Positions 1-8,968 of a stretch of 10,970 bases of DNA are shown one piece after another. Origin of the DNA: an uncultured Candidatus Altimarinota bacterium (GTDB taxonomy: Bacteria; Patescibacteriota; Gracilibacteria; BD1-5; UBA6164); the NCBI GenBank assembly GCA_938015605.1, contig CALLPO010000018.1, positions 1 through 10,970 of the forward strand. Direction: 5' to 3'. Under the pieces are notes generated by a model. That model saw nothing but the letters and a program-made list of their open reading frames with translations, was not told the origin of the DNA and ran no database searches. The position numbers were made by a program, and so were the translations under genes. Within the stretch, counting starts at the first letter, position 1, and every line of letters begins with the position of its first letter.

Positions 1-603
1 CCATTGCACAAGTGATGTTACTTCCATTTTTTCATCATTTGAATTTACAGCTCATCAGTTTGTATTAATGTATCTTATTTGAATTTCTCTTGTAAAAAGT
101 GGTACAGTATCTGCAAAACTTCATGTTTGAGTATAAAATCAATCTCCATCAAGCATTACTTTAAACCTGTTTCTGTATGTATTGTTAGCAAAGTTACTGC
201 TCAGATTCCCGATTCTAAATAATGTCCATTTATTATCACTATTTCTATAAACTCTATGTCATGTACTAGTGTTTCCTCTGATATCATAGGTAGCTGAAGT
301 ATTACCTACACAAGATGAATCATAGCTTGCAGTATTCCAACAGTTTGCTGTATCTGAACCAAATAAAATCCAATTAGTATCTCTGATATTTTTCATGGCT
401 TCAATTCATTCACGAGCTATTTGAATAGCTTGAATTTTATTTGCAGTACTTGTTGAAAGTTGTTGTGATTCATTGAAAACTTTGTACATTCAAACAACAC
501 CTACAACAATTATTAACATGATAATCATAGCTTCAACTATCGATGTGGCTTTTTTATTGTTTTTCACTTTACAAATAAGTTTTTTGAAGTAAATTTCATC
601 CAT
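1..603 (-). CDS. Type IV pilin-like protein with prepilin N-terminus (3' end beyond window)
   Basis: Predicted minor pilin or pseudopilin that would be processed by prepilin peptidase and inserted in or assembled at the membrane. Read from ATG at 603, the first 201 codons are open with UGA=Gly. A basic leader (KVKNNKKA) is followed by TSIVEA and a hydrophobic helix at about residues 25-43. Cleavage is expected after Ala19, which puts Glu24 at the +5 position typical of type IV pilins; the -1 residue is Ala rather than the usual Gly. After the helix comes IAREGIEAMKNIRDTNW (residues 62-78), a pattern I associate with PilV-like/prepilin proteins of CPR bacteria. Cys88 and Cys98 could form a disulfide. 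Seven in-frame TGA codons are present. A GTG at 567 (Val13) would give a leader of more usual length and is an alternative start. The C-terminus is cut by the window edge. The family call is good; the exact role (fibre subunit or minor pilin) is unknown. Confidence 0.8.
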
Positions 604-623
604 AATAATAAATAAGTAATTTT

Positions 624-1694
624 ATGCAAAAATATTCAATACATAATGAAGAAAAATTAAAAGAGATTCTTAAAGAAAATAAATTTCCACCTTTTAGATA
701 CAATCAAATCGAAAATGCAATCTACAAAAATTTTGTAACTGATTTTGATGAAATACAAACCATTCCTAAAGATTTGAGAGAACTATTAAAAGCTAATTTT
801 TTCTATACTACTTTAGAAATTGATACTCAAAAGACTTCTGCTAATGGTCAAACTACTAAAACTCTCTACAAAACTGAAACTGGAGAATTTATTGAATCAG
901 TAATTATGAGACATAAAACTGGGAGAGTTACTCTGTGTGTAAGTTGTCAGGCTGGATGTCCAATGGCTTGTAGTTTCTGTGCTACTGGTAAACTGTGACT
1001 TCTTAAGAATCTAGAAACATATGAAATTGTAGAACAAATTATAGCTGCGGCTAAAATGCTTCATGAAGAAGAATCACTCAGTCTTAGAAATATTGTGTAT
1101 ATGGGAATGGGAGAACCAATGCTTAACTATGATAATGTAGCTGAGTCAATTAGAGTCGCTACTACTCAAAAGAAATTAGACCTTTCAAATAGAAGAGTAA
1201 CGGTTTCTACTTGTTGAATTGTTCCAGGTATTGATAAATTTACAAAAGACTTTCCTCAAACAAGCCTTGCTGTAAGTCTTCATTCTCCAAACGATGAAGT
1301 AAGACAATCAATTATGCCTGTTGATCATACATATCCTTTAAAAGATTTGATGGCAAGCTTGGAGAGATATACTAAAGCTACAAATAAAAGAATTTTCTAT
1401 GAATACATTATGATTAATTGAGTAAATGATCATCCTAAATTAGCTGATGAACTTGGTCAGTTATTACAATGAAAATTGGCTCATGTAAATTTCATACCCT
1501 ATAATGCTTGAGAAGGAACTAATTCTGATGGATTTACTACTACTCCTAAGATTATTATTGATAAGTTTCAAAAAGTGTTACTAGATAAATATAATGTAGT
1601 ATCAACTGTAAGAATGACTATGTGAGATGATATTGATGCAGCTTGTGGACAATTAGCTAATAAGAAAGAAGAAGAGGATAAAGAAGAAAAATAA
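624..1694 (+). CDS. rlmN: Dual-specificity RNA methyltransferase RlmN (radical SAM, UGA=Gly)
   Basis: Radical-SAM enzyme that methylates C2 of A2503 in 23S rRNA and A37 of some tRNAs, tuning the peptidyl-transferase centre. The 356-residue product is of normal family length. It has the RlmN-type N-terminal domain, then the [4Fe-4S] cysteines in CX3CX2C spacing (C112, C116, C119 in GCPMACSFC). GMGEPMLNY is the family's GEP motif. C341 in DIDAACGQL is the methyl-carrying cysteine; C105 is a conserved Cys just before the cluster. Six in-frame TGA codons fall on conserved glycines, the first directly after ATGKL at 996. With the standard code the protein would stop after 124 residues, just past the cluster. 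Glycine here is mostly GGN, less UGA-rich than in neighbouring genes. The C-terminal tail is charged (KKEEEDKEEK). ATG at 624 has no recognisable ribosome-binding site. The gene is divergent from the pilin gene across 20 bp. Confidence 0.96.
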
Positions 1695-1788
1695 TCATTG
1701 AGATAGATTTATATAAAAGTGTATTGCAATTAATTGAATTTTTTAATTAATTCATATAATTATAAAAATAAAATTTAAAAAAATAAAA
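1695..1788 (+). promoter_or_regulatory. rlmN-secD intergenic region: AT inverted repeat and possible promoter
   Basis: This 94-bp AT-rich gap holds an inverted repeat, AATTAATT at 1728-1735 and 1745-1752, around a T-rich loop; it could be a weak end signal for rlmN. A perfect TATAAT lies at 1755-1760, with TTGAAT at 1734-1739 as a possible -35 box (15-bp spacer, shorter than ideal). The leader before the secD ATG is almost only A and T, with no Shine-Dalgarno. In such AT-rich DNA both signals could arise by chance. Confidence 0.3.
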
Positions 1789-3435
1789 ATGAACAAATTA
1801 ATTCTTAGATTAACATTTATAATTCTAGCAGGACTTTGTCTTGTAGCCTATATTATCCCTTGGGCAAATTATGGTATACAAATGCCTTTTACAACTAAGG
1901 ATTATAAATTAGGTCTTGATCTTCAAGGATGAGTAGAACTTGATTATAAGGTTGATCTAGAAGATGCTAAATTGGAAGAAGATTATAACCCTCAAAAAGA
2001 AAAACAAATTCTTGAATGATTAAAATCAATTATTGATAAAAGAATTCAAGCTCTTCAAATTAATGATTCTGTAATTACTACAGCAAGTTATTGAGGAGAG
2101 CAACATATTATTGTACAAATTCCTCTGAAATGAAAAAATCCAGAAGAAGATAAACTTAATATAGATAGAGCTAAAGCTGCCATTTGAAAAGTGATGAAAA
2201 TTGTTTTTAAAGAAAGAAGAGTTTCAGTAGACGAGAGTGACATTAAAGCTAGAGAAGATATTGCAAATAAAGCATTAACTGAACTAAAAGATTCAAAATA
2301 CAATTTCAATGTGACAGCCTCTAAAACTAAGGATAACTATCCTGACATCGAGATTTGAACACAAACTTTTACTAAAGAAAATATTAAAAATTATTTTGAA
2401 CTCAGTGAAGATCAGAATAAGGTTTGATTAATAGATAATGTTATTGAATGAATTTGAATTGGAACACTATTATGACAAGACTGAAAATGGATTGTTAATA
2501 TTAAGAATATAGAAGGGGAAGAGATATCATTTGATTATATATTTGTTTCAGCAAAACCTTCTGATTGGGTTGAGGCTAAAGATTCAAAAGATAGAATTCT
2601 TAATGATCAATATTTTGTAAAATCATCAGTTCAATATAATGAAGCGTTTCAACCGATGGTTGAACTTACATTTAATTCAGAAGGAGCTGAAATATTTTGA
2701 GAATTATCAACAAGGCTTGTTAATCAACAAATGGCTATATTTGTTTGAGGAGAGCTATTAACTGCTCCTAATATTAATGAGCCAATTCTTAGTGGTAGAG
2801 CTGTTATTACTGGTAACTATTCTCCTGAAGAAGCTAATGTTCTAGCTAATGATATCAATACATGAGTTGTACCTGCTCCTATTTATCTAACAAGCGAAAA
2901 AGCTATTGATTCTAAATTATGAGCGGATTCACTTTCTAAACTTCTGGTTGCTTGATCAACAGGTTTTCTTATGATATTTATATTTTTAATATTTGTATAT
3001 AGATTATCTTGATTTTTAGCTTCAGTAGCTCTGCTTATTTATGTAGCTATTATTCTTTTTATTGTTAAATTTCTTTGAATCACTCTAACTCTAGCTTCTA
3101 TTGCTTGATTAATTCTTTCTATTGGTATGGCTATTGATGCAAATATCCTTATATTCGAAAGAATTAGAGATGAGCTAAATAAGGGAGAGAAAATAGCTAA
3201 AGCTGCTAGAGTTGGTTTCAAAAAATCATGGTCAGCTATATGGGATTCAAATGTTACTGGATTGATAGTAGCTATTATTCTTTTCATCTTCTGAATCAAT
3301 CTTATAAAAGGTTTTGGTCTCATGCTAGCTATTTGAATTATGGTATCACTATTTAGTGTTATGTGGGTCTCAAGAGTTCTTATCTTTGTGGCAGCTGAGA
3401 ATGCTAAAAAGCAAGGGAGTTTCATTTGAAAATAA
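1789..3435 (+). CDS. secD: Protein translocase subunit SecD
   Basis: Membrane subunit of the SecDF accessory complex, which uses the proton motive force to help pull preproteins through SecYEG. The 548-residue product has an N-terminal membrane helix (about 5-25), then the SecD signature LGLDLQGGVEL (residues 41-51), a large extracytoplasmic domain, and a C-terminal block of about five helices from residue 384. That block contains GMAIDANILIFERIRDE (446-462), the SecD counterpart of the conserved helix-4 motif with the acidic residue (D450) linked to proton transport. About 22 in-frame TGA codons fall on family glycines, including the second Gly of LDLQGG. The sequence matches SecD rather than SecF. 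No secF follows, although the two are often adjacent or fused; the next gene, 24 bp on, is unrelated. The ATG at 1789 places the first helix right at the N-terminus as expected. Confidence 0.95.
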
Positions 3436-3459
3436 TATTATTCTTAAACTAAAGGACCA

Positions 3460-5004
3460 ATGAATAAAAAAACTATTAATAGAATTTTATTAATCCTGTT
3501 GTTGTTAGTTGTATTTTCTTCATTGTATGGTTTCTTCATGAATAAAGAAGAACCAATATTGATGGAGGATGATAATTCTAAATTAGAAAATATAGAGAAA
3601 GATTATTCATCTTTTTGAATTGACCCAAATAAATATGAAAAAATAGAGGATTTTCTTGATGAATATAAAAGTTTTACATGATCAAAATTAGATATAAGTG
3701 AGAATAATTTTGTCATTTGTAATATAAATGAAGATGGTACTAAAGAATATATTCCATTTTATCATTCAAGGATTAATAATGGTATGTTTGATGATAAAGA
3801 TGATAAAAATGAAGCAATTGTAGATATTTATTCTTCACACATTTCTTGATGTCTTCATGGTTGAATATGAAGTCAGGGGACTTCTAAAATTATTTTTGAA
3901 CAAGATATCGCTCACAGTGAATCAAAAACGCTTTGAAAAGTTTTTTGAAAAGAAAGTAATATGAACGATATGGTTACTGAGTTGGAAGGTGTAAAGAACT
4001 TATCTATAGAAAAAAAAGAACTTCTTTGATATTTATATGAACTCAAGTGAGATTATGAAAAATCATCAGAAAAAAGAACACAAACTTGTAGTGAAAATGA
4101 TGTAACATGTTGAATAGAACAAAATATTAAAATTTATGGGAAAGTACTAGATGATAATTCTCAACCAATTGAATGAGCATTAGTAACTCTTTTGAATGAT
4201 AGAAAGAATACTTCAGAGACTAATAGTAAGTGAGAGTATAATATAACCATTAAACACTACCCATTTTCTCACCTTAGATTAAAAGCATATATTAATTGAT
4301 ATTCTGATTGATTTAATACTCTCAGTTTTAATACTTATAGAGACTCAACTTGGGAAAAAGAAGAACATTTAGATTTTACTTTAAATAAGGCAGATAAGAC
4401 ATATACAGATATTACCAGTAATTATAAAGATATAGTTACAAGAGATTGAAAACAATATTATGTTTTTACTTCTTCTCAATCTAAATATTTTGTACCTTTG
4501 AACTGATTACATTATATTGATGATTCAGAATTTAGATGAGAAAGTTTTGATGTTCATCTCTATGAATTTTCAAAGTGGGATAACACTGATAATTTAACAA
4601 ATGTTGATACATTTTCTCCAGCATCTTGATATGTTTGAAATTTAATGAAAACATTTTGAATGCCATATATTCAGTTTGTTGATTCCACAACAAAGAAAGA
4701 AATTTTTGTAAAAAAATCAAATCCAATGGTATTGCAAAATAACATTTATCATATGAAAGAGTTGTATGAAAATTATGATAAAATATATGAAGCTATTACA
4801 GATGATGATATGTCTTTCTTAGTTACAAAATCATCAGAACTAGGATGATATCCAATTGATTTTGATTTCTTGGTACAGAATAATTTCCTTAAATGGCCAG
4901 CTTGGTGGGTACTTGATAGGAAAAAATGAATATGGGAGAGTGTTCCATCTAAGGTATTAACTGTTGAATGATTGGTTGAATTACCATTTTATTCTATTAA
5001 TTAA
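3460..5004 (+). CDS. Membrane-anchored protein with carboxypeptidase-regulatory-like domain
   Basis: I do not recognise the full-length 514-residue family. A short basic N-terminus and hydrophobic stretch (about residues 8-27) form a signal anchor, so the rest should lie outside the cytoplasm. Residues 28-220 are acidic and lysine-rich, with SHISGCLHGGIGSQG as a Gly/Cys-containing segment. Residues about 223-305 look like a carboxypeptidase-regulatory-like beta-sandwich: IYGKVLDDNSQPIEGALVTL, then TNSKGEYNITI. This fold is common in surface and adhesion proteins. Residues 320-514 are rich in aromatics (WPAWWVLD near the end) and unassigned. About 23 in-frame TGA codons encode most of its glycines. 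AAAGGA at 3451-3456 is the only clear Shine-Dalgarno-like site in the window, though only 3 bases from the ATG. It may share a transcript with secD. Location at the outer face of the membrane is likely; function is unknown. Confidence 0.8.
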
Positions 5005-5016
5005 CTGATTATTTAG

Positions 5017-5044
5017 TTGTAATTGCTTGATTTCATTATATAAT
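5017..5044 (+). promoter_or_regulatory. Candidate sigma-70-type promoter for the exported-protein pair
   Basis: A perfect TATAAT at 5039-5044 is preceded, with a 16-bp spacer, by TTGTAA at 5017-5022 (four of six bases of the -35 consensus). It lies in the 68-bp gap after the stop at 5002-5004 and about 28 bp before the ATG at 5073. The position and spacing are good. AT-rich DNA makes chance matches common, so this is a candidate only. Confidence 0.42.
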
Positions 5045-5072
5045 AATTTATATTAACTTCTAAACATTGACT

Positions 5073-5477
5073 ATGAAAAATCTTAAATATATTGCAGGTG
5101 TTGTTGTGGCTCTAGTTTGAATTATTGCTGCATATTTTGCTTTTATTGTTCCATCAACTAATGCAAACCCTGATTACATTTGTATAAAAAATGTAGAAAA
5201 TACATGTACGTTTAATGAAAGTACAGATTGTTGAGAATGGAATACTGACACTAAAACTCGTATATGTAACTGAACAAAAGTAACAACAGTTGCCTACCAT
5301 CATACTAGAACAACATGTGAAGCTTGATATGATACAAGAGTAGCTGGAACATGAGAATATACAACCTGAGCAAGTGGTAGAAAAACTTCGGATTTTGCCT
5401 ATGCAACTGAAAACTGTTCAATTAAACAAATTGATAGTGATAGACCAGAGGGAGAAGTAGAACAAATTGATGAATAA
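5073..5477 (+). CDS. Small exported six-cysteine protein
   Basis: This is a 134-residue protein of no family I can name. The N-terminus (MKNLKYIAGVVVALVGIIAA and onwards to about residue 26) is a Sec signal peptide or anchor, with a likely cleavage site after STNA (Ala31). The mature part has six cysteines (37, 45, 53, 65, 82, 115), an even number that suggests disulfides outside the cell. It is rich in Thr, Asp and Glu. CGEWNTDTKTRIC faintly resembles a thrombospondin type 1 repeat (Trp, then Arg shortly before Cys), but one weak match is not enough to assign that fold. Six TGA codons encode glycine, including Gly16 inside the signal helix, so a standard-code reading would stop at 15 residues. 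The large surface protein starts 65 bp downstream on the same strand, suggesting co-expression and perhaps a shared structure. Confidence 0.75.
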
Positions 5478-5479
5478 TT

Positions 5480-5508
5480 TTGTTTATATATGAGCAATGT
5501 GGTAAAAT
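5480..5508 (+). promoter_or_regulatory. Possible extended -10 promoter before the large surface gene
   Basis: TAAAAT at 5503-5508 carries an upstream TGG (extended -10, TGN) at 5500-5502, with TTGTTT at 5480-5485 as a poor -35 and a 17-bp spacer. Transcription would start near 5515, giving a leader of under 30 nt. It could let the large gene be expressed apart from the small Cys-rich gene. The signal is weak. Confidence 0.3.
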
Positions 5509-5542
5509 AATAAGGAATACTTTAATTTCTTATTATTTTTTT
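5504..5542 (+). terminator. AT hairpin with T-tract directly before the ATG at 5543 (terminator or attenuator)
   Basis: AAAATAATAAG at 5504-5514 is perfectly complementary to CTTATTATTTT at 5529-5539. The two arms enclose a 14-nt loop, and the T-run reaches 5542, right at the next start codon. The stem has only one G-C pair, so it is weak. It could end part of the transcription from the small upstream gene, or fold over the start region of the large gene. Pairing is seen directly; function is inferred. Confidence 0.4.
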
Positions 5543-8500
5543 ATGATCAAAAAATTAATAGCCCTTATTTTTTTTGTTTATATATCAACTTTCACAGATA
5601 CTTATGCTCTTCAATGTACAGATAGTATTGCAGTTAAAAACATTTGTGAAAATCAAAGTTGTTCAGCAACATCTGAACAATTTGTTCAAAGGTGAGCTAA
5701 TTTTAACTATTTAGATAACACAAACATTATTGAGATTGATAATGTAAGTATTTGGATTAAAAGTGAAATTCAACAAAATGTATTAGAAGGAAACAATGAA
5801 ACTTTTACATTTGAGTATTTTTGTGAAGATGGTCATACTAGTTGTACAGAGAAGACTTTTACACTTGAGGATTTTCTTTTATTAGAAACTAGTTTTCAAG
5901 TAAAAGATTGATTAATGTCTTTATTATCAGATGAATATAACAATTGATTAGAATATTTTTTCACTAACTATAAAGATTTTCTTTGAGTAGAGGCAACTCT
6001 TTGAGATATTATTCAAAATTTAGAATTTTATTCATTTACTAAAAATAAACATAAATACTCTCTAAAAAATTTATGCCAAGATACCAATTGTTCAGAAACA
6101 AAATATAGGGCTGTTTACTGAAATAGTACAAAAGGTAAACAAATTCTTACAGGTGTAAAAAAAGAATTAAACTATAATGACATTAGTCAATTTTGAGTAG
6201 ATTCTCTAATATACTCTGATAGTAGTGTAGATATTTGATCAGAATTTGATGTTACATTTACTTTTATAGATGACTATGAAAAAGCAGGCTGTTCTAAAAC
6301 GTATAATTATAATATCTCTTATGTAACTGATAGTGGGGATAAGATATTAGAACATTGAGATATTATCTTATGAGAAACTCATTACTCTAATGGTAAATAT
6401 AATAAAACTTTTAATACTAATGTAGTAATTAATGAAATTTGAGATTTTCCATTAAAAGTTGAGATAATTGATGAATATGAAAATCTTATACTAAAACAAA
6501 CTGTTACTTGAATTAAGGTGAATGCAATAGCACCAAGTGAGGTGAAATCTGACATTGTAGTTTTTAATTTTGATTCAAATAAATCATATTATGAAGAAGA
6601 TGTTTTAACAGCAAGAATATATTTAAGAGACATTAATGAAAATTCATATTGAGATTCTTTATATTGAATCAATATTACTCATACAGATGAAAATGTTGAA
6701 TTTTTAGAATGAACAGAATTTTGAAATAAAAGTGATACTGATATATACGGAAATTCATTCTTTGATTTTAGTTTTAGTTTCAAATCAGAATGAGAATATT
6801 CTAAGTGATTCCAAATAAGTGTCCCTAAAATTGATTCAAATTGAAACATAATTTGATGACAAGAAACAAACCTCACACTATGAGATATTTCAACCCCATT
6901 CACAATAAAAAAAATAGTAGTAAGTGAAATCAATAATTTGCACTGTGCACAGAGAATGAGAGTACAAGCAACATGTTCATTGGATGTTTTTAGTGGTTGT
7001 AGCTGATTTGTTTCACAAACACCTCTATTTGATTCAGAGTCATTTAACACAAATGATTTTACTCTATCAGCAACTGATAATGCTTGAGTGGTGAGATATT
7101 ATACATGAAGAATGGATCATATTGATAGAACAGCTCCTGATGTAGAATTTATGAACGTTGATACCACATTTAAAGCTGATTCAAATTTAGTTTTTTCAAT
7201 GAAAATTCAAGACCCTAATCCTAGATGATGTGAAGATATAGCAGAGGTAAAATATAAAGTTGAACTTGAAAAAAATTGAGGAGGATATACTGAAATAAAA
7301 ACATGAACTATTGTAGATATCAAAAGAGATACTAAAGAAGTAGAGGTAGCAGAATTAAATGGAATATTTAGTCAAATTTGAGATTATAAGATAAAAGTAG
7401 TTGTTGAGGATGCTGTTTGAAATATTGGTGAATACATTCACTCATTTGAAATATATCCAGCAGATATTAGTCCAAGTAATACTTCTATATCTGTTTCTCA
7501 TGGTTCAAATGTTTATGCAAACAACTCAGATAGTTTTAATTATACTCTAACATTAAAAGATATATATAATAACCCAATTATATGAAAGAATGTTACCTAT
7601 TTTAATCAAGAGCAATGAAGTATAACTGGTGACTTTAAGACTCTGACCTCTGATAATAATGAGGATGTATTGTTTGAAAATTACAATATGCTTTCTAACA
7701 ATAGCTGAGAAATTACAATTCCTATCAAATCATTAACACCTTGATTTTTTACACAAAGATTTAGAATTAAGATGAATAGATGGGATGATAATTTCAATGA
7801 TGTATATTGAAATTTTGATTTTATAAAAAGCATTTCATGAGAGAAAGAATTTGCTAAACCAGTCTCACTGAGTGTTTGATTACAAGATACATCACAAATT
7901 CCACAACTTTGAATTAATCAGATTTATTGAATGAATCTAACTAATGTTGGAACATTAACTTCTATATCTTGATGAAGTTTAGATTTTGATTATTCAAATA
8001 TTGAACTTTCATCTGGCTTTAGTTGGGAAACCTTTAATATACTTGATGATATATTTTGAAGTAATTTGAATGAAACCCTTCGTTTTGACTGAACAATTGA
8101 TACTAATTCTTCATTCTTAGATTCTCCTACTCTACATACTAGAGATGTTGTAGTTAGATATACTATTGATTGAAAAGTTGTTTCATATTCAATGGATAAC
8201 TATAGTGCAACAAATTGAACTTGTAATATTGAAACATTATGAGTAAAAGTATATGGAACTATTGAGTGAGAAGGAAAATCTTGAGATGTATGACAAGTTG
8301 ATAATTTTTCTGACTTATCTAAGTCACAAACAAGGTTAGCAATTAGAAAAAATGCATATTGATTAATTAATAGAACTCCAGACAATACTCAAACAATAAA
8401 TGGTGTAATGTATATTGAATGAGGTACAACAGATTATTCTTCAATTAGTGCTATTCTTTCATCAAATGATACATTAATTATCAAGGATGGAAATCTGAAT

Positions 8501-8932
8501 ATAGATGAAAATATTAATACAAATGTTTGAATAATTATACTCAAGGATAATTACTCTGCTGAAAGTGATTATAACACTACTGGTAATATCTATGTTGCTA
8601 AAAATGTAACTAATATAAATGCTATGGTATATGCTGATGGATCATTCAGAAGTGCTAAGTCAGATGGGACAGTTTATTCAGAAACAGAATTAAATCTTGT
8701 ATTAAATTTCAAATGAAGTGTATTTACCAAAAATACTATTTGATGATCAGTATGAATAACTACTCTCCCATGAGGAAAACAAACTAGTGAATTCTTAGCA
8801 TGAATATTTGATCTTAATAATGTGAGAAAGATTCCAAAAAGTTGTGATTGAGATGATACAAATGATTATTCATTTATTATTACATATAATCCACAGATTC
8901 AAACTAATCCACCTAAGGGATTTGGAAACTAA
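5543..8932 (+). CDS. Large exported surface protein with Ig-like domains (1129 aa)
   Basis: Giant secreted or cell-surface protein, probably structural or adhesive. The ATG at 5543 gives a clean signal peptide, with cleavage likely after TDTYA (residue 22); an in-frame TTG at 5480 would add 21 unhelpful residues. The whole frame to TAA is open with no TAA or TAG, and about 59 TGA codons supply roughly two-thirds of its glycine. Residues 23-500 are beta-rich with scattered cysteines. Residues 529-640 look Ig-like: DRTAPDVEF at the start and VVVEDAVGNIGEY late, as in bacterial adhesins. Residues about 645-745 resemble an invasin-type Big_1 domain (LTLKDIYNNPIIGKNVTY, NNSGEITIPIKSLTPG). The C-terminal part has GNIYVAKNVTNINAMVYADG (1014-1033) and ends in YSFIITYNPQIQTNPP plus a short tail. 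I recall both from large CPR proteins of unknown function. No sortase motif, lipobox or C-terminal membrane helix is seen, so its mode of attachment is unclear. Confidence 0.88.
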
Positions 8933-8968
8933 AAAAATAGAACAACTATGTAGTTGTTCTATTTTTTT
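8931..8968. terminator. Perfect palindromic bidirectional terminator between convergent genes
   Basis: The 18-base arm at 8931-8948 is the exact reverse complement of 8951-8968, with TG between them. In RNA the core is AACAAC pairing with GTTGTT around a hexaloop, extended by TAG/CTA, with A7 on one side and T7 on the other. It therefore works as an intrinsic terminator in both directions. It overlaps the TAA of the surface protein (8930-8932) and contains the TAG of murC (8959-8961). Confidence 0.9.

Noticed and set aside
624..1694. rlmN as a pseudogene or a frameshifted/split gene
   Set aside because: The only interruptions are TGA codons at conserved glycines; the frame never shifts and all catalytic cysteines are present.
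2088..2309. Minus-strand ORF inside secD
   Set aside because: It is antisense to a frame with clear SecD motifs and shows no domain or start signal of its own.
3039..3425. Minus-strand ORF of 128 codons over the secD C-terminus
   Set aside because: It is a shadow of the SecD transmembrane block, whose plus-strand motif GMAIDANILIFERIRDE is unmistakable.
4532..4726. Minus-strand ORF antisense to the gene at 3460
   Set aside because: It lies fully inside a continuous table-25 frame and has no supporting features.
4660..4848. Short plus-strand ORF starting at an internal Met
   Set aside because: It is an internal piece of the 514-residue gene, bounded by TGA codons that are glycine here.
5073..5477. 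Thrombospondin type 1 repeat in the six-Cys protein
   Set aside because: A single weak CGEW...RIC resemblance lacks the full Trp/Arg/Cys pattern, so it is mentioned only as a possibility.
6679..7050. Minus-strand ORF of 123 codons
   Set aside because: It is antisense to the large surface gene, with no motif or ribosome site.
8200..8385. Minus-strand ORF of 61 codons
   Set aside because: It is another antisense shadow of the surface gene.
5073..8932. UGA as tryptophan (code 4)
   Set aside because: TGG is used for Trp, and TGA falls in glycine-only motifs of four protein families.
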